64,000 nucleotides of DNA from Straminergon stramineum (lineage: Eukaryota; Streptophyta; Bryopsida; Hypnales; Calliergonaceae): assembly GCA_963920665.1 (NCBI GenBank), contig OY987264.1, positions 19,138,906-19,202,905 on the forward strand, given 5' to 3'. Made by a program: the position numbers and the translations under genes. Positions 11,958 through 23,360 of the stretch are shown piece after piece. How positions within the stretch are numbered: the stretch's first letter is position 1; each line of letters begins with the position of its first letter. The notes below the pieces were generated by a model. It saw only the letters and a list, made by a program, of their open reading frames with translations. It searched no databases and was not told where the DNA came from.

Positions 11958-14091
11958 TTAACAGAAGGGACTTGCATTTTCGATTTGGAGCACGTTTTTC
12001 ACGCCCGCATCGCACACATCAAACCGCCACACGTACGAGTCGTTGTCCCGCAAGCGGGCCACTTCCGACGGCACCGACATGGCGCTGTGTTCGCCTTGGT
12101 GGTTCCATTGAATCCCGACGTGACATGTGAACGCAGGGATGCCGTCCGGCAATTGCAGGCCCTCACAAACCAAAGACACATCCCCAGCAAGACGAAGTGG
12201 AGCTTCGTCTTCCCCCACCGCAGATGCCAACCACGAGCACTTGGGCTGCCCCACCAGGCGCTTGTACGCCGTGTTCACCCAGCGCACGCGAAAGCGAAGA
12301 TCGGTGATCACCGACGGCATGTCGCCCTTGTTGAGACTCTCTAGCATCACTTCGTAGCTCCCTGGCAACGGGGCGATATTGGGATTCAAAGTGTCGATGG
12401 ATTGCACTGTGATGGTGGATCCGACAGCTCGCAAGGGTTGAGGCGCAATCACCTTCGCTTGCCCCTCCGACTGGATGTGAGTCCCGCCTTCGTGCATGAT
12501 GAACTTTTTCAGGAAGCCCCAGAGCACGGCTTTGCACCTTGCAGCCGGAAAGGGAGGCTGGAATGTGAGAGTGGTGAGCTGCGTGCGGATCCCCAACGGG
12601 TCGATGTGGGGTCCCATAGCCTGTGGCGCGACAGAAGCCAGAGTAGGAAGCTTAGAGCAGCCCGGGAAAAGGAATCGAAAGAGAAAAGGGCAAGTCCTAC
12701 TGTGTAGCACAAGCCCTACGATGACCTGACCGAATTACTACAAGCAAGCTGTGATAGTGGCGACCAGTGGCATCCTCGTGAACAAACCCAAGCGACAAGA
12801 CCCCATTTTGAAACAGGAACAACGCAGGAGCGGAAATTCGGACGTGCAACAGACACAAGAAACCAACCTGCATTCGGCTGCTCATCCTCTCGTTGGACAA
12901 TCTTTGAAACGCAGAGTTCACCCACAAGACGGTATCCCTTTCGTCCGTGAGCATCACGGCCTCGGAAGATCCGCCATGTAGTCGCTCCAAGTCGTGGGCA
13001 TCCACGACCCCCATTCCCCCCCCATCCTGCAAAAGCCCGGCTGCTGATCCCGCCAGACTGTGTGTGTCTTCCAGCTCCGACCAGCTGGACATGGTGAGGC
13101 TGGTGTTCAAATCGCTGCTGATGGCGGGCTTGGTCTCGAAGGAGTTCCATCGAATGTCGGACCGCAGCAGCGACAGCGTCGACGTCGAGGACGTGGAGCT
13201 TCGGGTATTCACATAAGAAGGGGTGTCGGGGAGGAGAGAAAGCGTCACGATGTTTTTGCTTTCGGGCGCGGCGACTTCTTCAGCAGAAGAGCAGACCTCG
13301 CTGTCCGCGGCTCCGAAGCTGGTAGAAAACGAGGAATAAAATGGCACCCTCGTCGTCCTGAAATTCGAATGCTCCGCGGAGTAGAGCGAAGTGGAGTTGA
13401 TCGCAGCGCGCTCCATGAATCCCACGTCCTGCGCCGTCGTCGGAGGGGTTTGTGTTACTACGGCGGCTCCAGCGCCAATGTTGAAACTCAACCCATCCTT
13501 GCTGCACTGCAAGGTTGGGGTTGGGATTGGGGGCTCATAACGGGCGAGTACAAGATGGGAGTCGCGCGGGGGCGACGACTTCGCGGAGAGCGAGAGCGAC
13601 ACCGACACCCCGTGATCGAAGCTGTCCTTGAAGCGCTGCAATCCGCCGGGCCCAAACACGGGTGCGACCTGCTCGCTGAAAATGGGCGTGAGATTGAAGC
13701 TGGGCGGCTGGAATTCCACATTCCCTTCCACACCGCCCCCGGATTTTCCCCCGGATTTCCCCCCGGAGCCTGAGCTCGTCCCGTGGTGCCGCGGCTTTTT
13801 CATGTTCATGTTCATATTCATGCTGTTGTTGTTGATGCGCGGGGACGACTTGGGGTGGTGGTTGTTGTGGTGACTCTCCCGCTTGGGGTGGTTGTTTCGT
13901 CGCTTCCCCCGGCAAAAATCGCCCGATTTGCTGCTCTTGTCCACCGACAGCGTGGACAGTGAGTGCGAGTCCGTTTGATCGGAGGAGCCCTCCGTCTTGG
14001 GCGTGGGTTTGGGCGCGATGGGGCGGTACCGGGACATGATGTGGTCCGTCTTTGAGGGATTCATGGGGAGGCCCGTGCGCACTACTAGCAT
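11958..14091 (-). CDS. Plant-specific DUF7950-like protein, full length (gene 1)
   Basis: Two exons: 14091-12868 (408 codons) and 12620-11958 (220 codons plus stop), joined across a 247-bp phase-0 intron with GT at 12867 and AG at 12622-12621, giving 628 aa. The paralogue at 50104-51905 splits at the same codon (CAG|GT ... AG|GC). ATG 14091 is the first in-frame start after a stop near 14125; the methionine at residue 10 is an alternative. In order: RYRPIAPKP (21-29); a basic His/Asn-rich stretch (60-105); Gly/Ser-rich linker; FGPGGLQRFKDSF (146-158) before VSLSLSA; TLSLLPDTP (283-291); DLNTSL (327-332), an EAR-like motif; then two similar segments, LTDERDTVLWVNSAFQRL (381-398) and ITDLRFRVRWVNTAYKRL (513-530); and a conserved end with PAFTCHV and YVWRFDV. 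The RYRPIAPKP start and C-terminal pattern match the plant DUF7950 family as I remember it. Molecular function is unknown; low complexity and EAR-like motifs hint at a nuclear regulator. Confidence 0.8.
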
Positions 14092-15100
14092 ACCAACACC
14101 CTCCTTCGTGATCCGCAGGGGCTCTCATACTCGTCGAGAATCCATTCCTACCACCATCCCAGTCACCCAGCAACGCGCCATCCCGGTGGTCCGCCTCATC
14201 CTAGCAACACATCTCTCTCTCTGCTGAAGTATCGACAGATTTGCCACATGCCCCCCCCCCAAAGTGTGGTTCGCCCTTGCCCTACCTCAGAATTCGCACA
14301 CCCAACATGAGAAAATACCACAACAGGGAAGCGCTCACAAGCACACCGATCCCACGGCGCCGCAGCTTCTTCTTCTTCTTCTTCCAACCTCAGCAAGCAA
14401 CCACACGACGACTGCTCCGCAGCCTCCAGCCTTCCCACCACGGCAAGCCTTGCACGCCAGAAACCGTCATAGAACAACCACTTCGCCGCGTGATCCCATG
14501 GCCGTCCTCCCTCACCAACACCACCTCCCCCCACGACACTGACCACACCCTTTGCCTACACCATTTGTCCATAAAAAGCCACAACTGCCACCCCCACCCC
14601 GACCCCCAAATGCAAACTACACTCTCACACACACACACACACTAGCCGCGTCATACCAGAACCCCACCAAAGCTGAAACACACCCACAACGAACCACAAG
14701 AAACCACAAGAAACGCTGCCCTTCGCTCTCCCGTAACCCTACTCTAAGTTCTCACAGCGGCAACAATCGACTCGTCCAAAACCCTCACCAATATGATCTC
14801 GCAGCCCGGAGGCAAGTGGGCCTCTAACCAGCTCGGCCCTGCGTATACCGCAGGCGTAGGTCCGTATGGCACCCTAGTATGGCAGATCTTGGAACGAAGG
14901 GGCAGTGCCCGTGTGGACGGTACTAAGCTTACTACTAAGCTTAAGCTTACCCTATGTGGGCCACTCCTGGGGGCCTTTGCCGTGCCTTCGTTTGCTAGCT
15001 TTTGCTAAACGATTCAATCTGCTGCTGGCCTTGGCTACGTTGGGGTTGAGCAGGGCGTCATGCAGCCGATCTGCACCCTTGGAATGATGTGAGGGGGGAA
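14092..15100 (-). promoter_or_regulatory. 5-prime leader and promoter region of gene 1, GC-rich
   Basis: The stretch is GC-rich and pyrimidine-tract-rich, with a CT repeat at about 14212-14222, a C run at about 14249-14260, a TTC repeat at 14368-14383 and a CA repeat at about 14627-14642. A minus-strand ATG at 14173 opens a frame that overlaps the start of gene 1 out of frame (see findings). No TATA box for the minus strand is obvious. Near 14921-14950 AAGCTT recurs three times. Plus-strand frames such as 14793-15008 have no recognisable product. Confidence 0.35.
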
Positions 15101-17206
15101 TTTTTTAGTGTAAACTGACCCGGGGATTAATCTATGATTTGACTAATTTTGGATGGGGCTGGGGAGGGGGGCGGAACCACGGGAACCACTGGAAATGCGG
15201 GATGCACCAAGCCACCAACCCAGTCCGTTTGGCTCTCAGTCTGCTGTGCGCCGCTTTCTTTTCTTTCTGTGGACGGGGATCAATCATTTTTCTGGCCTTC
15301 AGGGGCTCGCTTTGGGGCCGCTTTGCGTGCGGCCAAATGGGATTTCTAACCCCTCATGTGTACTTCGGAGCGTCAGAATCGGCTTAGAGATTCACGTGAT
15401 TGTTGGTAGGGGTTCGCGGGTTGAGTTTGGCTAGTGTTAAGAGGTCGTCTTCTGGGCTGGGGTTTGGATGTTCAGTTAGGGTTTCGCACTGTAAGTTGGG
15501 GTTTCCCACACTGTTTTTCATGCTACCTTTGCCGAGTCCTTGCTTGTTGCTATTGTCTCCCCGTGCTGCTGAACCGTTTTTTCCGTCAGTTGTTGATCAG
15601 GAAATCGTGGTAGGTGAGGTGGTTGTTCTGAATCAACGAGTGAAGACGGTCTTCTTTTAGGTTGGTCTCTGGCAAATCACGGCAGCTCTTCAATTGATTG
15701 TACTCTTTGGGGTTTCGCTTACTGTTTTTCGTACGGGTTTTTTTGTGCGGTTGGTTGATAGATCAAGACCTGCTGAGAAGCGGTTACACTCTCTTGATCA
15801 AACTATGTGTGAGACGTAGTATTGTTTTATACTTGCAGTTCGAAGCTCGGCCTGTGATGTTTAGGGTTTGTCATTTAGAGGACGAGGAACGTTTCATTTT
15901 TGCACGTCAGGAGATGGGTACTCGTGAAGATTGCAAGCTATGCACTGATTGTGCAGCTGTGGTATATCTGTTATGAATGGCTTGTCATTGGTTGTTGTGT
16001 CATTTTATAGCAGTTTATTTGGAATTTCTAGTTTCGAATGTATATTATAGTCATGCTTTGTTGTCTTCAGATAGGGATGAGCTGTAAAATGATTCTGAAG
16101 TGCAACATGATTGCAGGAGTCGGGAGTTCGCGGCAGCAGAGATGTCTAACACTCGTGGTTTTGTCCTCACCGTTAAGGACTACTGATAAAGTCACTTTGA
16201 ATTTGTGCAAGTTGAAATATTCCTGTATTGCGCCTATTTTCACGAAACTAACAGGACAAATCAGTGTACTGCATCTTTCAGTTCTCGAGATTAACGAGTA
16301 GCCTTCTTTTTATGTGAACAGTGTTCAGTTCTACTCCGTTTGTTACATTGTTGAACTTGATTCATCATGCTTTGGTATATGTGATAGAAAAATTCAAATT
16401 ACTTGAGCTTCAGGCATTTCAGTACAGTATTACAGGATGTACAGTTCTGACCATGCAACTAGCCTCTGTCCTCTGTATGTATTTGGGGATTTGTTTTAGA
16501 GAGGATAGTCCAAGTCCCACGGCTTCTTTGTCATTCTGGTCTGTAGTAATGACTTTTAAATATGTTTCAGAGATGAAAACATGTCTTATGAAGGTGGACT
16601 AAGCCGAGCGCTGATCTGCAGGACTGTGCCAATCTGGAGCAGGAACTGGACTCTTGCAACTTTTAAGACAATGCTTCTTACGCTGAAATCATGACCTGCT
16701 TTAAGAGCTGTCACAAACTTAGCGTCTGAAGTTCCACAACCTCATGTGACTTAGTTGTGAATCTCTTTTGAAACGCATTATGTTCCTTCTGAATGTGGTC
16801 ATATGTTAAGCGTGCGGGTGTAGAGCTCTGCCCATTCTTATTTTCGGTGTCATTTTTAACTCTTGATATGAATACCACTGCCATCTGGGAGTAAGTATGA
16901 GTAATATCAACAGTTAAATTTTTTGTAATTGAAGCACTTGGCTTAGTCCATAGTTCATGTCTTATGATGGTGGAGTAAGCCAAGCGCTGATTTCCTTTTG
17001 ACTTCCTGATTTATTTATTGACCAACGCGTGCAATTTCCTTCAATGATTCTGGTGATACACAATCTGACACCGTCTGGATTCTTGATTTTTCACAGTATG
17101 GTGAATTGAACTGGTCATTTTAAAACCATGTATCCTTGGCCCTTCAGGGGTCAAACTGATGTATACAGCGGGGTTGTCCAGTGGTCTGATAAAAATGTTC
17201 AGGTAG
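15101..17206. other. Mixed-composition spacer, possible upstream exons of the next gene
   Basis: The first 600 bp are GC-rich, then composition falls. Several good acceptor-like tracts occur (near 16068, 16115 and 16620), one followed by a short acidic frame reading CANLEQELDSC. I cannot chain these into one reading frame, and the longer open frames (15698-15976, 16321-16602) show no known domain. Confidence 0.3.
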
Positions 17207-19060
17207 TGTTCAAGTGTGGAGAATCTATGCGAAGAAAAGGTCCAGAAACTGGAGCTGTTACGTGCTCTCAATTCCAGGATGGATCAGCTTGACATTTCAC
17301 ACGAGGTTAGTTTCTCCTTTTGGTGTATGAGAAGACCATGCTTTATGTACTTCACCACCTGTTCCTAACCTTTGAGATGTGTGGCTAATTTGAATGCTTT
17401 GCGGGAATGGTGAAGATATGATTTTGAAGAACACCGGAAATATGGCAGCAATTGCAATCGGATGGAGTTTCAAACTTGAATGCAAAGTTCACAATTAAGG
17501 TGGATGTGTATAGTTTCCACTCAGAACAGGATCACAATTTTGAAAGTCTTGGTCTTCTAATGGAGTGAGTCTCGTGCCAGAGTGGTAACTATAGACATCC
17601 ACTTTGATTGTGAATTGTGCAATTGGTCCTTGTTGGATTGATGACGAAATATGCTTGGAGGAGTTGCCTCACTAACCTTGGATAGTCCCGATTCTTTTTT
17701 GGAACTCGGCAGCAATTGCAATCGGATGGAGTTTCAAACTTGAATGTAAGGTTCACAATTAAGGTGGATGTGTATAGCTTCCACTCAAAAGAAGACCACA
17801 ATTTTGAAAATCTTTGTCTTCTAATGGAGTGAGTCCCATGTCAAAGTGGTAGCTATAGACATCCACCTTCATTTTGAATTGTACAATTGGTCCTTGTTGG
17901 ATTGATGACGAAATATGCTTGAAGGAGTTGCCTCAACAACCTTGGATAGTCCCGATTCTTTTTGAAATACGGCAGCAATTGCAATCGGATGGAGTTTCAA
18001 ACTTGAATGTAAGGTTCACAATTAAGGTGGATGTGTATAGCTTCCACTCAAAGCAAGACCACAATTTTGGAACTTTTGGTCTTTGAATGGAGTGAGTCTC
18101 GTGTTAGAGTGGTAGCTATAAACATCCGCCTCTATTGTGAACTGTACAATTTGTCCCTTGTTGGATTGACGGATTGACGACGGAATATGCTTCAAGGAGC
18201 TGCCTCAACACCTTTGGAAACTCTTGATTCTTTTTGTTCTCAGTCTTGAGCAGGAGGTACCAAAATTTACAGCAAGACAGGTACTTGACACGCACTAGGT
18301 GCTATGTCTGCTCTGTAGACTTTTTAAGTCTTTGTTTTGGGTTGCATCTACTGGGGAGAACAGGGGAGAGGGGGCGAGTTCTGACAATTGCTAAATAATG
18401 TTATGTACCGGTACACGAATTGAATATGAAGAATTTGTAATTACTGATTATCTTGAAGATTTTGATCGTGGTCAGTGACACAGATGCTTGTTGTTTGCCT
18501 TGAGACCTTTAGGCTTGAAGCTTTAATTTCGTGTGGAATAGCAGGTTGTAGACAAATTCTGGGGGCTTGGGGTGGGATTTCATTGCTCCTAATGGATGTT
18601 ATTGCTCCCTTTATTGGCGGTCAACCTAACCTTTCAACCTTAAGGATTGAGCAGGGAAGAATAATGACGTGCTGCTGATCTGCATTCCCAACTGATGTGG
18701 CCTCACTATCTTGATGTTGCATAAAGGTTTGTTCCCACCTGGCGTTTGCAAACTCCATGTGTTAAAATATAAGACCTCCGTATGTGTAGGAAATAATCTG
18801 TTTCTTTTACGGGAGTTGAGGTTCGGAACTGTTGTACTCGTTTCTTAGGTCTGTGCAGTTCTCACATGGCTCGAACTTACCACCAACTCGTAGTTAATCT
18901 AAGCACTTGCAGCTTGTTGTCGACAAGGAAAACCTCCTAGGTGCTGCAGCAACTTGTTTCGGCATCAATTGAGTCTCAATCGGCAGGTTTTGCAAGGCTC
19001 GAGGAGCTTGTAGGAGGAAGTTTTGTCATTGAGAAGTTGTGCACTCGTGGATCATTGTAG
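17207..19060 (+). CDS. Candidate spliced coiled-coil gene (three exons seen), perhaps VPS37-like
   Basis: Three short stretches have coding-like composition and splice signals. (a) 17207-17305: 33 codons with a heptad pattern (VENLCEEKVQKLELLRALN...), ending GAG|GTTAGT. (b) 18244-18280: after CTCAG, reading LEQEVPKFTARQ and ending CAG|GTACTT. (c) 18941-19060: after TCCTAG, starting VLQQLVSASIESQSAG and ending at TAG. Exons b and c join in phase 0. Read together they resemble the Mod(r) pattern of VPS37, an ESCRT-I subunit (K-F-x4-LL-x2-L, later F-V-x-K). Exon a ends in phase 0 but b needs phase 2, so an exon is missing, exon a is not used, or the gene is broken. No start is found. The intron between a and b contains the 263-bp tandem repeat; the b-c intron contains a transposon end. 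Confidence 0.25.
17444..18236 (+). repeat. 263-bp tandem repeat, three copies
   Basis: Units begin at 17444, 17708 and 17971 (each opening GGCAGCAATTGCAATCGG), so the period is 263-264 bp. Each unit contains an internal inverted repeat: a segment with AAGGTGGATGTGTATAG is followed about 90 bp later by its near-complement CTATAGACATCCACC. Transcripts could fold into three successive hairpins. Open frames in the units are repeat-derived. Confidence 0.85.
18722..18895 (+). mobile_element. Solo left end of the CCCACCTGGC element
   Basis: This closely matches 2139-2315 from the terminal TAAAGG and TTCCCACCTGGCGTTTGCAA onward, then diverges at about 18895. No matching right end follows nearby. It lies inside the second inferred intron of the candidate coiled-coil gene. 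Confidence 0.6.
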
Positions 19061-20855
19061 AAGTTCTACAGTACCCTCCAAGAAGTCTTGCAACCCCACT
19101 ATAAAGCCCTTCAAATTTTTCCTTTTTGATTCCATTATAAAAATATCCTATCAAAACTATCCTAATAAATCTATTGCTTTATGGAACCTTAACCAACATA
19201 TGAAATTTCAATGTCAAAAAATAGGAATTCCATTTTTGGTGAATTATTTTATTTGTTTTTTATGGTTGTACTTAATAATTAATTGAAAAATATATGTGAT
19301 GATTTTTTAAGATTTGATTGCACATGTATTTAGGAAATATCATTGTTCACATCTTTCTTGTTACAAAGACTAATATTGTGGAGGTAAAATTTTCTTCTAT
19401 GTGATTTTGCTATTTTTTTTATAAATGCCCAAGGCAAAGGGATACAAGTTCATGTAATAAAAAAAAATTGAACAAATGTAGTCAAATTGGGTATCATTAG
19501 AGAGTTCTAGTATTATGGAAGCCTACTAGAACATGAATTTTACTTTGTCTTGTTCATTAGCAACTACTTTGCATCAAAGTGGTACATCTACTACCATCAA
19601 ATACTATCACTTTGAGCTACCATTACAACTTCCATTCGATTTGGCATTGTAGAAATAAACTTTTTGATACTTTTTGGAGGAATATCCCCCAAGCCTAATG
19701 CATGGATATCCACATTTGGTCTTTGTTATGAGGTCTATATCTTCTTTGTACTTGATCTTTGACTTTCTTCCATAAGATTTTTATAGGATTGAGGTTAGAA
19801 GAATTTTGTGGCTAATCAATGACTTTCATATTATGTCAAAGTGCAAAGTTGACTAACACTATTCAAAACTTTACAAAGTTTGCTTATAATTCCTAGCAAC
19901 ATCAAATACACTATATTCTAGACAAATATTAATCTTTTCTCACAAAACTTATAGGCTATGTCTACAAGCAACAATCACTAGAAACATGCAAGCATTAATG
20001 TTGATCCTCTTAACTCCAAAGCTGGTTAACACCTACAACCTATGATCTCCTACAATGAAATTTTCAAATGTAGCATTGTACCTTTAAACTCAACTAAGTG
20101 TTTTTAAAATCAACCACTTCTTAAAAAAAGAGATATTTCTAAAAAGTGAAATGTGTTACAACAAGGTACATGACTCACCTTATCCAAGGCAAAAAATCTC
20201 AATCAAATACTTAAATTTACCTACCAAGAGTATGTTCTATAATCAAACTACTTGGTAGAGAATTAGACATGGGGTTGCAACTTATTGGAGGGTATTTTAC
20301 AAAAGCAAAGTTCTATAGTATGGTAGAATCACCCATTACCAACCACTTAAGCATTTTGTGCATGATCTAGAGCAGCATAAGGCAATGTAAATTTTCTACC
20401 TTGTAGAAAGATAGAAATAATGAGGATTGCAATTTTTTTGGTAATTTTCTACCTTGAATTGAAATGATTATGAATTTTAAAAGTCAAAAGTTGATCTATA
20501 CCCATCCCCAATACATAGAGTCTTCCATAACTACTCATTCAAAGACTACTTTGGGTCTCAAAATCAAGGACATATGTCATAATATTAATGGTTAGAAGTT
20601 GGTCGAAAACCAAAAACTTATGGTTAGAAATCAATCATAGTCTCTATTGAATTTCTTCATGACCTATAGATTGGCCATTAGGGGCTTGGTTGGTAATGGG
20701 TGGTTCTACCATAGTTGTAGATCACGTAACACAATGACCGGTATACCAAATCATTGTAGGGTTAATTTCACAACTTGTAGATAATTGTCATGTGATAACC
20801 CTACTTTGCTATCAACTCTAACCGCTTGTCATGCTATAACCACTTTGCAATTATG
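19061..20855. other. AT-rich spacer, nothing recognised
   Basis: No sustained coding frame, tandem array or paired termini were seen. Several TTAA-containing sites occur, but no CCCC-starting inverted pair. Confidence 0.5.
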
Positions 20856-21164
20856 GAGAAGACAAAGTAATGTACCAGATAGCAATGGCAATTTAGCTAA
20901 TAGGTACAAACAAGCAACAATATATAACATTGCATGGATTCAACAAAAAAATTCAAATTTTAAAGATTTGAATGCTATGAAAAAATCTATGAGTTCTACA
21001 TAATTACTCCAAAAACTACATAATATTCTTGCTCTTATACCTAGACACCTCAAATTCTAACTAGGATTGGCATTTGCTAAACAACATGTGTGAATATACA
21101 ACAAATTTTGATGTAAGAACAACCATTAATAGTACATGTAAGGCTAGGTGGAAATGGACCTTGA
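20856..21164 (+). mobile_element. Right end of the CCCACCTGGC element
   Basis: This matches 2955-3250 in order, including the terminal GGTGGRAATGGRCCTT, but the left part is missing. It is more AT-rich than the 2-3 kb copy, with many C-to-T and G-to-A differences, as expected for an old methylated transposon. Confidence 0.55.
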
Positions 21165-23360
21165 AGTAAGCTTGCAACCTAGTTGCAAGAATTGACCCTA
21201 TAGATTTTGGTATGAGATTCACACCTTCTAAACATGAGTCTTGGGTCAAATTTGGGCACACCTATATTCATCACTTGGAAAATTTTACGGATTATTTACA
21301 GGATGTTCAAAACATTTATGGTAAGAGAATTTGAATTTTTTGTTCAATTGCCAATAAGACCAACAAAACCAAGGCAATTTAATCAGGGTTTAACCATCAA
21401 TTACTTATTTGGATGCTTATTCAAAGAAAGGTTTGTTTTAGTGGTGAAGTATAGCCAAAATTCACCCACCATCCATGTACTTTGATTTTACTATAGGAAT
21501 TAAAGGGGTAGAAATTATATCTTTTTGCCTAATTGCATTATCCACTAATTGTGTTTAGTCATTTGGCCTTGTGCCAAAAGCTCACATTGCCACTAAGTTG
21601 GTTAAGCACCAAATTGTAATTGCTTGGACTATTTTCATTATGACCATACATTCCAAATATGATAGAAAAATCTTAGCCATTGGATTACAACTCCCAATTT
21701 GTACTTCAACATCTAATTGCCTAAGGCACTCTCCTCAAATCACTTGCATGTTGCCATGTTAGCCTCTTATACAAATAGATTAGGAGCCAAGACCTCTATC
21801 TAGGTTTGGTGCATGTAGCTACAATTTTGAAAGTTTCATTATTTTATAGCCAATGTCACAATCTACCTTGAATGAAGGATTTTTTAGTTTGGATATTGAA
21901 CTTTGAAATCTAAGTCTATTGAGCCCTTGTTAAAAAAATAGATCGATTCATGATGGAGTGGGATACAATAGGATCCAAGCTCAATTGTGTTTATTTTAAT
22001 CAATTTGTGTAGTTGCGATCAATGGGGCTTTCAAGATTTGATGGCATTGATGCTCAACATAGAGAGATATAGAAGTCTCACAATATTGCGAATTCAATCT
22101 ATTTTTCTACAATTGTATTCAGCTAGTTTATGATTCATCTTGGTATCCAAGTAGAAACCAACCTCATGTGTCTGTTGTATAATTCAAGTTGTGAAAATAT
22201 AACATGTAAGATATTAGCAAGTCCCATTTGTCATGACTTTATTGGTGAGACACTATCAACAAACATTTCACAAAGAAAATGAATATGATCTCTTATAATG
22301 GAACAAGTTATAGGAAAATGAAAAATGTGGGACAATCTAGATGGTGTTAGCTAATGTCATAATTTACTGATTGTAATTTGATGCAATGCATGTGTTAAAA
22401 AAAAAACATTTCAAAGTTGCCTTCTCAAGTTTTATAGGTTTGGTTTTGGTGAATTCAATAAGATGCTTTATAATTTGTGTTTGGTCATCTTCCGTATATG
22501 CCTAATATATAGACAAGTGCTAGGTAGTGTTGATGACATGAGTGTATATTTATCACACTCATATTTAGTATCAAAAATCAATTGAAGAACCGATTTTCAA
22601 CCCATCTTGAATTGGTTGTGGCAATGCATACTCAAAAGTTTTAGACCATTGGGAACTTTTCATACTATGTTTGCTTGGCAACTTGATACACTACTCATAA
22701 GTGTCATGGAGTCTAATAGGGTCATGGGTTCATTAGCACTTGCATACTATAGTTTTTGAACAATGTAGTCATATGATAATTAGAGAATTCTTCTTTTAAA
22801 TGGTAATTGAAATCTTAAGTCAACTTACATTCTTAAAATCTTATTTGTAAATGATGGCCTTAGGTTTGTTGCTGTTTGCTTTGAAACCATTCACTACTCT
22901 AATATTCTAGCATTCCTTGTCACTTTTTTGTAACATTACTTTCCTTTAGACCATCACCAAACTTCAATAAATCAAAACATGTAGAAGCCAAAAATTAACT
23001 TGGAAAATTTTAGTTCCCGCTAAAGTTATACATCTACTATAAAGATGGACGTGTCACCTCATTGCTTTCTTCATCAAATTCTACACATAGCCATAATTTA
23101 CTTCTATTCATCCACTTACCAAAATTATTGTCTCCTAAAGGTGGATAGAAGTAGCTACCTCATCGAAAGTTTAGCCAAAATTCTCACTATTGCATAGAAA
23201 AGCTAAATCACTAAAAAAAATTGATTTGAAGGGGCATATAAGAAGGATTAAATATCACCATGTGGTGGATTGAGATTGGAAGAGGCTTTCTAACCAATTG
23301 ATCTCAATGTGGTCATTTTGTCCCACACGAAGGTAATGATATTCCTCTTTGGTATGAATG
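21165..23360. other. AT-rich spacer, nothing recognised
   Basis: Short open frames (21234-21485, 21571-21762) have no recognisable product. No repeat structure was seen. Confidence 0.5.

Noticed and set aside
13060..13773. 237-codon plus-strand frame
   Set aside because: It is antisense to exon 1 of gene 1, whose frame is conserved in the paralogue; the antisense frame reflects GC-rich codon usage.
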